64,000 nt of DNA from Tanytarsus gracilentus (taxonomy: Eukaryota > Arthropoda > Insecta > Diptera > Chironomidae), in contig JAXRKN010000045.1 of the NCBI GenBank assembly GCA_038502055.1, forward strand, positions 7,801,501 to 7,865,500. The letters run 5' to 3'. The position numbers and the translations under genes are program-made. The notes below the pieces were generated by a model. That model made no database searches and was not told the DNA's origin. It worked only from the letters and a program-made list of their open reading frames with translations. Position 1 is the first letter of the stretch, and each line of letters starts with the position of its first letter. Shown in pieces: positions 10,901 to 24,081 of this stretch.

Positions 10901-13900
10901 TGTGTTCTCGTTCGTTAGCTTGGAACGAAGACTGTAGAGAGCTCGCTCGAGTTCCTCTTTATCGCGTTGAAGATTCTGAAGGGTTCCGGACTCTTCTTGC
11001 AGCGCTTGATCGAGCTTATAAAGTTGCTGCACTTTCACCTGGTAATTTTATTAGTAATTAAAAAGGTTTAACAATAAAAATTAAATTTTACCTGCAACTC
11101 GGACTGATTAGGACTCATTCTCTCCCACTGACGCTGCTCTTCCTGCATTAATCTTCTCTCTTGAATTCTCTGATTGAATTCCAATCTATCCAATGTTGTT
11201 GCTTCATTCGAATATCGTGGATTGTTTCCACCGCGATACAACGAACCCAATTTAACCATATTATCGACAAGGTTCACGAGTGGCTTGCTCTTCTCATACT
11301 GTTTCTCTAATTCCAATAATTGAGCTTTTAATTTCTCCAATTTTTCAATATTTTGTGCTCGCTCTTGTCCTTCAGTCGTCCTTATGCGATTCTATATATT
11401 GAAAATTCATCAAAAATTGTTTGTTATTGAAATGTCTGCAAAGCTTACTCAAGGGTATCAATTATATTTCGATATTTTGAGGATAACAAAAAAAATAAAA
11501 TGAAGAAATAATGAAAAGGAAATAATAACCTGAACATCGTGTATTTCAGTGCAGCATTGTTCAATAGCTCTCGCTGTGGTACTCGTTTCTTTTCGCAATT
11601 GTATTAGCAATAAAATTAATTCTTCGTGTGTGCGATTCAACAAATCACCGGCGGACACATTAAAGTTCTACAAACATATAATTAATGAAAAAAAGGGTAA
11701 ACTTATAAGTTGGGATTTCATAACAAAATTGTGGTCAAAAGGGGTGAGAAACTTGGTAAATTAAAATTTATAATTTTATTTATATAAAAACATGCGAATA
11801 ATAATTTGAACCCAAGTTTCTCGCCCCTTTAATTGTGATAAAAAGGTTAAAATAAAACATTTAAAATTATTAAATAAAAATTAATTAATTTCTCAGCCGT
11901 GACATGCATGAAAAAAATAATAAAACGTGAGAAATGATTACGACACACTTAATAACTAATTAACTAAATGTTGCAATTAAAAATCAATTATGATGCCTCA
12001 GTTTGTGCTGTGATCTTACCTTGAGAATGGCAGAATTTTCACGTTCAAGATTCTCACGAATGTCACGTTTGCTTCCCGTCTTCTTAACTACGGCATACTG
12101 GTCTTGTATGTGTTGTTGATGTTGCTGCTGCTGTTGATGATGCTGCACCTGTCCATTAGTGTAAATCGAATCAGATGGTTTGGTGTAGTTGGTAGTGCCA
12201 TAATACAGATTGGTGCTGCCATTGGCATGATTTAGACTACGATTGAGTGTGTCATTTGGATCTGGCTTAACGGTCAATGGTACTTTGGGTATATTACGTA
12301 AATTTCTCACAGACACGGATGCTGATGAAAAAGAGAGAAGAGAAATTAATAACATTTTCAGAGTGCTCGAGCTAAGCATGAAAATGAATTTATCGATATG
12401 GAATTTTTCTTAAATTACACAAGAGCTGTTCATTTATGCGAGAGTAATAAAAAATATTAAATACATAAAAAATTTTGGGTATAAACAAGTCCACCAAAAA
12501 CAAAATATATATAAAAAGAGGAATTTTGAGTTCTTTTAATTTTCTGTACATTATGTGCAATTTAAGAAATATTTACATCGAACAAATGCGGAAGAATTTG
12601 AATTTGAAATTTGCTAATTTTACGAGTAAACTTTTTTCAAATAGTTCCATTCACTTTTCGCATTTAAAATCACATCTAGGATAAAAATGTAATTAAGAGC
12701 AATTTTTTCTGTGCGTTCGGCAGCGGCTTACCCGAATGTACATAAATTAACATTCTAATTATCACAAAAAGGGGAATTCGGAATATTTTTTATATGCCCA
12801 TAGCATTATCGCATAATTAATTGATTATTTTTCCTCTCTCTCATATTGAATCAATTTTTATTCTTAATTGCCGCATGCATTTATGAGTGGTGGGTGTGCG
12901 TGTGGGTGAGTGTTGTTTATTGTGGTTTTGTGTGAGGATAATGAGAATTATTTTGATGAATTTTGTGAGTGAACGAACACTGCTCTTAATTTCCATTGCG
13001 GCTTGACTTAATTATTGCCGATAAATTTCCATTATTATCCATTGATGACGTGGATGGTGGTGGTTGTGGATGGGTTTTAGAGCCCACACTCGAGCTTTTG
13101 ACCAATCCACTCGACATCATGTCCCATTGACGTATATTCTCTCGATCAATATTCGAGTCATCACGTAATATTTCATAAACATCTGAACTCGCTACAGATG
13201 GTGGCGGTGGTGACGTCATAGCGAGCTGCACATACACATCGTTCTCATCGAGCTTAGAAGTCGACGGTTGTTGAGTGTCAAAATTTGAAATCTTCTTTTT
13301 CTTCTTTAAACTTCTCTGATATTCATCATTCACATACGTCACTTCGCGTGTGATTTTAGCACGTGATTTAGAGGTCGTACCCGTTACTCCCCACTGTCGA
13401 TCAGCGTCACTAATTCTCGCTTTTGTAACACTCTCGATTCGATCTAAATCATCTAATGAGCGAGCATGTCGCTGCGAAACACGTCTCAAGCTCTCACGCC
13501 AAATGGCGTCTTCCTCCCACTGCTGATCACAATCCACATTCACCGATGTATCTAAATTATTTTCATTTTTCGAGTACAATAAATTATCGATGGACGTGGC
13601 CGTATCGACATTAATGTTCTTCTCGTGATAATAAATTTTATTATTGGCAAAATCAGTTGAGAGTAAAGATTCGTCCTTGTTGATGAGCTTTTGAAGTCGT
13701 CCACTGCCCTGCTCGTAAATATTTCGACTATCGATGCCTTGCTCTTTCTCCGCTTGATCCTTCAATATTGATGTCAATTGCTCCTTATTGTTAGTGATGA
13801 CATTGTGAATGTGCGAAATAAAATTCGAATTCTTTTTCTGCAAATCTCTTTGATTATTCAATTTTTCAATTGTCTCACTCGTGAGATCCGAATAGTAGTA

Positions 13901-16900
13901 GGGTGCGGAGTCTGATAAATTGCTGTTATTTCGACTATGACTAGGTTGTGTCATTTCAAAGATTGTCGAGTTGCCGTCTTGATCGAGAGGTTCTGAGGTG
14001 GTTTGATGGAGTGCATCGTGAATCGAAAGATTTTTCTCTTTCAAGGGTTGAACTTCTTTCAGCTGCATGTCACCCATCCACGGAAGTGATTGACTCTTTT
14101 TGTGAATTATTTCTTGAGTGTAGTTCTGTGAGCTTGTCGCATTAATTGATTTACTCGAGCCCATATTTGTCTGGTAATTTACAAATTCTTTACTTGAATA
14201 ATTTGCACTTGCATTCTTGCTCACATCCTCAAGTGAGTCGTAGTAAATTTGTGACTTTTGCTGATTCTGTTGTTCAAGTAAATTTATATTTTCATAGTGT
14301 AAACTCATGATTGGATCCATCGCACTCGCAGTTGCTGCCTTCAAGTTTTGGGTCAACCATGAACTTTGCTCTTTACTAAAGAACAAATCACTCGACTCGA
14401 GCTTATTTAAATATTGATCGAGCTTTTCATTGGCATTTTGCTCTTCGAACTTAAACAGTGCATCTTCCTCCGATAAAATGGGTCGTGGACGTGGCGAGGA
14501 GTCAGTTAAACTAGATTGCGATTGATTCAACGAATCCGCACTGATTGACGGCGATTGTAATTTAATTTTATTATACAAATCAAAATCGGAAGAGGTGTTT
14601 GAGCCATCGTCAGTATTGATGGAACAATTGCTGGCGGTTGAAAAGAATTTAGCATTTTTTAGCTTTTCGAAATGCGGAATTGCATTGAAGTAGGTCGTTG
14701 ACTGTTGAACATGCTGCTGCTGTTTGTAGAGCTGATCTTGTAAACTAAATCGACTGGCACGATTTATGTCCAACATTTGACTACTATTACCCGCTGACAT
14801 TGTCCTCTGATGAACAATTTCATTGCTGGTCGTTGAGTTTCTTTTTATCGTGTTAAAGTTTTCCGATGAGAAAATATCTTCGGTTTCGGGCGGTGATGTC
14901 GATGGAATTGGCGGCGGTGGAACTATTTCACTATCACTGCTATCGAGGCACTCAGCAAGTGGCACATTCTTATGGATTGAACTGCTTGTACTTGCACCGA
15001 GATAGTACGATGCCGGTCGGAATGTGTCTGAGAGAGAAAATCTCGTTCTCGATTTAAGTGCAATTGGCTCTTTCGGTACGTCCTCATCGTCTGCATCGGA
15101 ACTGCTATCCGATTTAACGTAATTCTGTTGTGATTGTTTTAAAATGTCCGGAAGATCGTTTCGCTTCTTTATTCTCGATTGACTCTTATCAACATGATGT
15201 CGCTTTTTAGTGCTCGTCGTGCTCGCAGGTACTCGATTGCTATTGTGCTCGGGAGACTGCTTTTTACTGCCCCTATGAATTTGATGGGAATTCTGTGCTG
15301 CTAACTCCATATATAATGGCTCATTGCTGTCCCTTTTACCCGACACTATTACTAGCTCATATGGCGACGATTGTTGAACTTTTTCCGAGGCATTTGACAT
15401 CCCACTACTCATCTCAATGTAGGGATTTTCTTCGATTGCATCAGTTGAGCTTCTTATTGAGTTGAGAATGTCCATCGCTAAAATTGAGGTTTCGCTTGCA
15501 CTCGAACTTAAAATTGCTTTTTTCGGTGTCATCGGTAAATAGTGTCCTTCATCAATGTCGAACGGTGCACTTCCATTGATCGGTGTCATGGGTTCATCTT
15601 CATTGTAATCACTTTTAGTGTCTACTTTTTTACCATCACTACTATCCTCGTGCTCAGCGAGTGCCTCATCTAAATCATTATCAGTATATTCGATATCATC
15701 GTCATTGTTGCTATTGTCCTCGACGGAGACATTTGCGATGTTTGTTTCAAATTGTTTTCTATCACCCACGTTCGCTTTTCCGTCCTCATTGTGGCAGCAT
15801 ACCACAATATCCACAATGGAATCGTTATGAGTACAACTCATATTTTCCTCAATGACGTGTGATTCTTGCGGCGGTGGTGGAGGAGGCAGTGGCGGTGATG
15901 GAAGGGCGTTGTCAGTGCTTGACATGAGCAGGTTGCTACTGACATAATTGTGCTTATAAACGGGTACGTAAGGACTCTTAGGTATGTCAGTAATTTCCAT
16001 TATGTCAATGTGCTTTGCTTGGGGACTTTGTGGATTGTGAATTGTGCCGGACATAGATTGTGAGTGCAGATTTTTATCGTCATTGAGCATTTTACACTCG
16101 CTATCGATTTTAAGAGGCGTGGATGACGTTGACCTTCCTGCCATCGGTAGCACACGAGAATCATCTATGAAATTAATTTTTATGTATAATTTTTACAAAT
16201 TTCTCTCACGATCCTCTAATTCTCATATCATTTTACAGAGTTATAGTTTTGTGTTAGAATAAAAATTAAATTTTATGTGAAAATAATTTTTTTTATGGGG
16301 AGGGAAAAAGAAGTGATAACTTTTAATACAAGTTGAAACTTTTTCATACTTTGAAAATTTATTAAGAAAATTTTGAAATTAAAAAGTTTTCACTTGGCTC
16401 AAAAATTATTAATTTCGTCTACCACCCGGTGTCTAATTATTATTAGTATTATTTTATCAGGAGCTGATTGACTAATTACGAAAAATTTTACAACTCAACT
16501 CTAGAAATGTGTCACGCAATTTTTAACTCATCCCCACACCTTACAATTTTCACCTTACACCTTTCATATTTGCTCTCTTTTTTTTGAGTGAGTTAATTTA
16601 TACAAAAATTCTTTTACTGCTTATAAAAATTATTTTTAAGCATGCATTAAACCCTTGTAATGGCATGATTGTATGTGCTGTGATATGTGAGGTGAGAATA
16701 TTAAAAAGGTAAAATTAATTCTTCAAACACGCGATGAAAGAGTTTTCACGATTGCAGTGTACGTGGCAAGAAGGTCATCATCGCATATCTAAAAGCTCAA
16801 TTTTCAATTATTTAACAATTCGCGGAGTAAAAATTGCTCTTCATTACAGTATCATGAAAGTTTTGTTCAACTATTTACACAACAACAATGTGCAAAGCAT

Positions 16901-19900
16901 GAAAAGGTAGCAGCGTTGTGCCAGTGGGTGAAAATAAAAATGTGTATTTTGTGTGAGTGGCGGGGAAATGGAGAAAATTGTCACTACAGAATATGAAGAA
17001 CAAATAGGATGGCACAATTTTGAATGCTTTTCTCAGACTTTTTTTGTTGAGTACTGTTTGAGGTAAAATTATTATAGCAAAATTATTTTAAATCCAATTT
17101 AAATTTGTTGTTAGATATAAAAGTTTTTTATCTTAAATAATTTTATAATCGCTTGTCATCTTTTAAAATGCAAACTTTTTTATTCACCGTTGACAAAGGA
17201 AGCAGACAAACATAAACATACAAAGCAATTATTATTTCAATTTCGAAAGTGGCAATTTTGCAAGCGGGTATAAAAAACCTAAAAGAGCGATGCCAAATGC
17301 AGGGGACAGGAAAAGGAAATTGCATTTCGATTCAAAAAATAGTTTTCTCCATTCCACACACACACCGTCGGCTTTATTATCATGTCACAGAAGTTTTGTG
17401 AAAATTATCCAATATAAAATTCGAGGTTTTCGCTAGAAAGGGGTGAAAAGCTATAGAATTATCACGTCGATATTCGTGAATTGCACGGGATGAATTTAAA
17501 TTTTTTTCAATGCGCCAAACACAGCGTTAAAAAATAAATTTAACAATTTTTTCTGAATTTATATATAAAAAAATCTTTCTCTCCAATATGCGAGCAATAA
17601 AAGCACGTCCGAATGAACAACAGCATTGCACAAAAGAGCTTATAAGCATTAAAATGAAGGATATAAAGCATTTTGATGGATTTAATTCGAAAAAACTATC
17701 GCAAAAATCAAAGTGAATTTTAATTCAAATCTCCAGCGAGCAAAATATAAATTTTTGGGTGAAATCTACCAAAATACTTGTTTTTGTAACCGCAAACCAT
17801 AAAAAATAATCTAGAGGAAGCTACGAGTGAGATCTGCTCAAAAGCATGCACAACAGGAATTTTTTAACATTTAAAAATTAAATAAGAGATTTTTCACAAA
17901 ATTGAAAACTTTTATTTATGGCTTTCTCTCTCTCTCAGTTCCATTCAGACATTGTATCTGAAGGGCATCACAATGCAGGCACGAGTGACAGAGAATGTGA
18001 GAAGTGAATATTAATTAATATAAAAGTTTCAAGTTTGAGGAGTGGACGGAAATTTTGTGAATATTTTATGAGAGAATGACTTGAAGCTATTAACTGAAGT
18101 TTAAGCATTTTATGAACATTTTTGCAACAAATTTTCAATTTAAATATTTTGACAAAAGCAAATTTAATAAATTTCCATATCACCACCAATACTTAAAAGC
18201 TTTTTGTCATTAATCTAATTAAATGAACACTTTTCACAGTTATTACAGCAAAAATTATTCCATCACAAATTTTCTTCTATCAAAACATGGAGTATGAAGT
18301 GAGCATATTAATTAAATACACTAGACAAGGAAATCCACATTTAGGAGAGTGAGAGAAAGCAGCTATGCAGGAGATGTTAAAATAGTGTGAAAAGCAAGCG
18401 ACTACACAAGAACAATACACAAGGAGTTGAGAGAGAGGAGAGGTAAAAGGGCGTACAGTGGTTAGGAAAAATGTAATTGAGTGAAAATTTTCATCTCTCG
18501 AGACGAGTTTGATGTCGAAGGAATATGACGATGATGATAATAATAATGCTGGTTTCTCCGTGTAGGAGTTTAAAAGGAAAACTATTTTGAGCATATAATT
18601 TGAAGCGGTAGAGATATACCTTCGAATATCATATTTATTCCAGTTAATTAAATGCTAAGTGAGGAAATTTTTTACTGATAGACAAAATTTATTCTTAAAT
18701 TATTTTTTTCATCTAGATACTCAAATAATTAATTTTCCGTTAGATTCAAAATTATCAAAATTTTTAAAACCTTTTAATTAGTCATGTCTTTTGATGAATT
18801 AAAATAATTTGTATCATTTTCTATTTTAATTAGAAATATTTCCGCATCTTAAACAATCTTTAAAATTTTTAAAGTGTCCCTCATATTTTTTATAACTTCA
18901 CTAATTAAAACCGTCAATTTGTTGAAATTTATGACAGTTGTTTTAAAATTAATTAGTAACCACTGTAGCCGCGAGGTAAAAAACAGGATGATAAGGGTTG
19001 CAGAACAGTTTACAGGAGAGAGAGAAAGAGTTATAAAATATGCAAAAAAAAGAGTTGCAAAGACTCACCTTCATCATCCGATGAATCCTCATTTCCATAA
19101 CCGCTAATTGCATGCGTGTCGGAGCGGCTTCTCTGAAGTGAATGATTTGATTTTTGTCCCATTTGATTTTCCATCGTTTGCCAATTATTTTGAACCGTCA
19201 TTGGTGATTTTGGTGGCAAATGAAGTGACTGCGTGTTGCCTGGAAGTGGCGGCACTGGAGGCGCAACAGTTAGTTGAGTTCCTTTTCTGGTTAGTGGCGA
19301 TTGAAGCATGCGCTGCTTCCACTCGAGTAATCTCTTCATTGATTCCTCACGCTTTCGCTCACCATCCAACTCTTGTTCACTCTTACTATTTTTATTATTT
19401 GGTAATCGTGCACTGGCCGAACGCAAAAATTGCTCTTGTTGACTCAACTGCTGTTGATTCTTACCGGCATTATTATTAGCATGTTGTTGCTGTCTCGAGA
19501 CACGTGGAACACTTGCCGAGCCCTGAATGTCGTCACTTACTTCGTAACGATTCGCTCGGACCATATCGATTTCACGCTGAAGGGTCTGTGAACTCATCGA
19601 AGGATGAAGCGATGATGAGTCTGTAATTAAGGGAAGGGTAATTAACGAATATGCTGTTATTACTTGAAACAGCTGCTGTTTTATTGCTACGCAAATTGGT
19701 AATTATAAAAACCCTAAAATTAAATTTTTAATGTTGAAGTCACTCACCTTCTCCAGCGTTACTGCCACCACCACCCCTCTGGAAATAAGCATCCTGCCCT
19801 GACTTGGTATTAGGCATTGTATAGCTGTTATTTTTATTTTGCAAGTACAGTGCACTCTGTCTCATTTTCTCGGCATAACTCGACTCGGAATAGTAGACAT

Positions 19901-22324
19901 TATCCTGGGATCGATTAATGTTAATGTCCAAGCTCGACTTTGGTCGGGGTGCTTGAGCAGGTTCCGCCCTCATGCGTGTCGTAACGGGATTGCGTGCCTC
20001 ATATTCGAGGAAGTCGGCCGAGTGTGGCCTCGCAACGGAGAGCGATGGTTTTGTTCGCATCGCAGCATGTTGCGGTGGTGGCGGTTGAGACTGTTCGAGA
20101 AAATTTGGCGTATAACGCTGTGGCATTGGTGGAATTTGCATGTTTGAATCATATTTTGTTGGACTCAATGGACGTCGATATGTGTCGGCAGCTGGCTGTT
20201 GTTGTTGAGCAATTTGCGGCATAACCTGTGCTTTTCCCAATTGATAAATGTCCTCGTAGTCAGTGGTGGTAAAATTTCGACGCGAAGGTCCATAAGTGTC
20301 GGGTGTTCTTCGTTCATTATTGCTGTAGGACATTGGAATGGTATTTGTAACATATTTCTGATGGAGCATAAGTTTTTGCATATATTGTTCTTGTTCACTC
20401 GCACTCCGATGCTCGTTTGGAAATGCTGACGGCGATTTAAGAGCACTGGTCGGTGATTTATTCTGATCTAAACGCATTTGTTGCATGCGCTGCATCAAGA
20501 TTGGGTCGGGTGTTTTCGATGCGGTGGCACGATTAATGACAGGCGGTTGCTGCTGCTTGAAACCATAAATTGGATCCTGTCCTCGCATTCTCATCTGTCC
20601 ATACTGATCCATCGCATTCTCGGGCGATGGTGATGAATATCCGCAATCTGTTACACGACGAGGCTTTGGCGGTGCATTTGCATAGAGCGGTTGATGCTGT
20701 TGAGAATTATCGGATGCTGGTGTGACGGGTCCACCCATCGTGCTCTTTGTCATTTGCGAGAATGTATGAATGCCAGAGTCTGCTGAATTCTCGCCCACCG
20801 ATGAAACCCCACCAGATGGATTAAATGACGATGAAATGCTCGGCTGCGATTCAGATCCACTCGAACCAACCATCATAGCGGCCATTGTTAACGCTTTCAC
20901 CCAATGTGCCATTGATTCTATTGTCTCGGCGGCCAACACATACGTTCTCATGTTCGTGTGCTCGCATTTAAATGCATATTTACGATTTGCCTTATCGTCA
21001 GGTGTACATGCGGATATTCTGTACGAAGGCAACAACACTGAACCCATAATTTTCTCCTCTTCCGGTCCCTTATAGTAAAAGAGACAATATTCACTCAGCA
21101 CAAACCATCGCTTTCGCCATACTTTTAATCCTTCCGAACCCTGCTTCCATAAGTATCCAGACATGGTAACCGGTGCGTTTGGATGTCGTTTTGCCACTGG
21201 TGATTTAAGCGAGTGAACTGGCTCACTTCTTCGTTTCTCTAATGGTGCATGCGTGGGCGTAATTGGTGTTGCCGGCGTGCTGGGTGTTGTGGTCACTGAT
21301 GTAGAAGTTTCTGGCGATTTCGCACCTTTTATATTTGAACCACTGAGTTGTGTTTGCACAGCTTGATTAACAACCTGAATAAGGAGAGAAAAAGAGATAA
21401 ATTTTAAAGTTCATGCTTTGTATACTAGAGTCTCCCACCTGTCCAGGAATGTTTTGTTGAATCATTGGAACCTCAGTCGGAGTTTGATGATGGTGCATTT
21501 GATGTTGGGCAATTTGCTGTTGATGCTTTTGTAATTGCAATTGTTGTTGCTGATACATAACTTGAAGTTGCCGCTGCTGCACTAATTGCCTTTCATTTTG
21601 AAGCAATGCAATTTGCTGTTGCTGCGACAATGAATTGTTCATCTTCATCGGACTATTTTGCGTTGCCGGCTGATATTGATTGGAGAGATTCAAACTTGAT
21701 GGCGGCATTGTTCGACTATTCATTGCTTGTTGAACTTGTTGTGGCACATTATTGAGTGATGACATGTTGGACATCGACGATGTCTGACTCTGGAAGTTGG
21801 GCGGTATCGGAGGATTCATTTGTTGACGCATCGCAAAAGTTTGCTGTTGATGCATGTGTGCCTCATTTTGTGTTCGAATTTGTTGTTGAATTTTCTCTTG
21901 TTCAAGTTGATGAAATTGTTGTTGAAGTCGAACACTCGATGGTTGGTGTTGATGCACTCCTGGAAAATGTGACGCTAAACGCGATTGATGGTATGCGGCA
22001 GCCATTTTATCATTTGTACTCTGATAAATTTGCTCTTGATAGCCTAATTGAGCTGATGATTGATGCTGCTGAAAGGCGGCAGCCGCAGCAGCTTTTTGTG
22101 CCGCCAACTGATCTTGAGGATTATTTGTCAAGTTTATGTGGGCGAAATTCGATGCCAGCGATTGATATTGAGGGTGATTTTGGAAGACAGGTGATCGCGA
22201 TGGACGGAAGTCATGAGGCTGTAGAATGGGACCTTTCATTTGTGGCATCGGTGCCAAATGAGAGTTTGCTTGCTGTAGTGCTTGCAGCTTTTTGCTGTCC
22301 ATCGTAGCAAATTGTGGGTCGATC
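7909..22324 (-). CDS. kmr: PLEKHA5/6/7-family PH-domain scaffold protein, kramer-like, long coiled-coil isoform
   Basis: Exons, 5' to 3': 22324-21439, 21374-19748, 19620-19069, 12321-12020, 11667-11530, 11391-11092, 11038-10811, 10472-10319, 10255-9180, 8859-8578, 8517-8403 and 7952-7909. All have canonical GT-AG borders and matching phases, giving about 1,900 residues. The first exon is Gln/His-rich. The second carries a PH domain about 70 codons after its start: MSGYLWKQGSEGLKVW, RKRWFVLSEYCLFYYKG, then MAHWVKALTMA. This is the PLEKHA5/6/7 type that binds phosphoinositides at cell junctions and cortex. The third holds the family motif EESMKRLLEWKQRMLQSPL. Later exons are coiled coil: THEELILLLIQLRKE, NLVDNMVKLGSLY, and a Leu/Glu-rich helix around 10811-11038. 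The reading frame enters the first exon in phase 2, so at least one 5' exon is missing here. The symbol follows Drosophila kramer by recollection; the family is sure, the exact orthology less so, and the last 44-nt exon is the weakest. Confidence 0.85.
12857..12921 (-). terminator. Poly(A) signals of the short kramer-like isoform
   Basis: Two minus-strand AATAAA hexamers (12921-12916 and 12862-12857) lie 65-130 bp after the stop of the 3.2-kb exon. They support a transcript end here inside the gene. Confidence 0.5.
12986..16164 (-). CDS. kmr: Alternative 3' terminal exon of the kramer-like gene (1,058 codons)
   Basis: A single open frame runs from a TTTCATAG acceptor at 16165 to a stop at 12986. 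It starts with two bases of a split codon, exactly the phase left by the upstream exon ending at 19069, so the sequence reads SSDDE|DDSRVLPMAG without a break. The region is low-complexity, Ser/Asn/Asp-rich and probably disordered. It has a poly-Pro stretch (PPLPPPPPPQ), repeated YxxM/YxEM-like sites (PYIEMSS, PLYMELAA, DVYVQLAM), a KKKKK cluster and a conserved-looking patch WEEDAIWRESLRRVSQRHAR. No good donor is visible before the stop, and two poly(A) signals follow, so it is read as an alternative last exon. Isoforms using it would have about 2,080 residues plus the missing N-terminus and would lack the coiled coils. Confidence 0.8.
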
Positions 22325-22591
22325 CTAATGAAGAGAAAAATAAATTATGAGAATTTTATTTATTGAATTGCAGTAAATTTGAGCTGAACACACAACAGCA
22401 TGGAATAAATATTGAAACCTCTGCTAATGAACATCCAATAATGGTCGGGTGTAGAGTCAAGGGCTGAAAACTTTTATCATCTAAATTTAACATTTTCATT
22501 TCAAAATTTCAACGAATAATTTTAGAAAAATTAAATAAATTCAAAAAGTTTTCATCCCTTGAATAATCGAACTAGAAATCCTTTTCCTTAC

Positions 22592-22626
22592 CAATCCCAA
22601 AAAGTGTACAAACAAGATGTAAACAT
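22592..22626 (-). CDS. Possible short first coding exon of the kramer-like gene
   Basis: The sequence reads ATG, ten codons and TG, followed by a GTAAGG donor: MFTSCLYTFWD plus a split Trp codon. Its phase fits the exon starting at 22324, giving FWD|WIDPQF across a 267-bp intron. It is the only donor of the required phase that I found close upstream. The 11 residues match nothing I know, so it could be chance, or an alternative promoter that skips the true N-terminus. Confidence 0.35.
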
Positions 22627-24081
22627 GATTCCGGCAGTAAATAATTCCGATCTCGCAATTCACACTAATTAAATTTGTGGCTTTATTACATAAACTTAGC
22701 ACATGAACAAGAATGTTTCTGCCACTCTGTCTGTTGTGGAATTCCTACAAATCTCACACTTTCAAAACAGTTTAAAACTTTGATTCATTATGTTTTTCTT
22801 TTTCTCGACATTTTGATATATAATAAAATTTTCCATTTCTCAACGTGCTTTTAAATATTTTGACGGTAGCTTTTCTTCACATCTTCACGTTTTGACGGTT
22901 CCAAGAGAGAGAAAATAAAAACATATAAATTTCATTGTCAAAAATTTCATAGCTTGCTTTTAAGAAGAAATAAAAGTTCAGTTCTTCAAAATCAAGGTTG
23001 TTAAAAAACAATTTCGCTAAAATTTGCAGCTGTTCTCATGTTCTTAAAAAATATTTTTTGTAAACCATGTAAAAACACACGAAATCTTCTTATTGTGCTA
23101 GAGTATTAAGGACTTTTCTCCACGCTAAACGAAAAGAGCTTAGAAGTGCGGAGGAAAGTTTTCTGTGTTTGCCGTAGGAAAACGAAAGGCCGTAAAAATT
23201 GTGCACGAAAAAATTCTTAAGGCTTTACAACCAAAAGATGAAGAAAAAATGTAAATGAACAAGAAGAGGTCTTTTCATTCAATGCCATTAACCTTTTTCG
23301 GTTTTTTTGCCGCTCACTCCCTGCGACACTTTTATGCCCTTTCTCGCTTTCAATTTTCCTCCCGTTCTATTTACTCTCCTCGCTCATTTCACAGATCATG
23401 AATCATCCTTTGTGAATCTAAAAAAATTTCCCCCCAAAATTGCTTTCGATCACACGTACACTCGAAATAATGTGCTTTCACCATAAATCATTACTATCGT
23501 CGTTCGGAAATTATCAAGGAGATGTTTTTTTATAGATTTTTAGTGAGGTAAAAGAGCATCAAAGGTTTTCATACCTTGGAGCTATTATTAAACTCCCCCA
23601 CGCATGTCATTTTCACCGGATTTAGTTACGACAAATTTGTAATTTTAGTAATAATTTTGATAGACATTTCTAAAGTGCTCACGTTCTGCGTATCATCTCC
23701 ACCCTTTTATTTTATCTCTTCAAATATGACAAAAATACATATTTCACGTGTTGTCGCTTCAAATACGCACAAAATATTTGCTGTATGCGAAATTGCCTCG
23801 ATAGATTGGAATGGATAATATACAACTTGAAATTGATATGCCATGCGAATTTTGAGTTTTTCACTCTTCTTTATCATTCTGGAGGAAAAATTTGTTTCGA
23901 CGTCAACGTCTTCGATTTTACGCTCATAAATTTTGAGTGATGGCAAATATTTTTTTTTTCAGTTAATTTTTCAAATAATTTTTAAAATTTCTTCAAAATT
24001 TAACTTAAAAAAAATTGAATTTTATTTCAAATCGAAAAATTTTCTCACATCCAATTTTTTTTTTGAAAAAACTCAACGATA
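22627..24081. other. Non-coding region upstream of the kramer-like exons
   Basis: AT-rich with a pyrimidine-rich tract around 23280-23400. The open frames are short and do not look coding. I see no gene. Confidence 0.4.
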
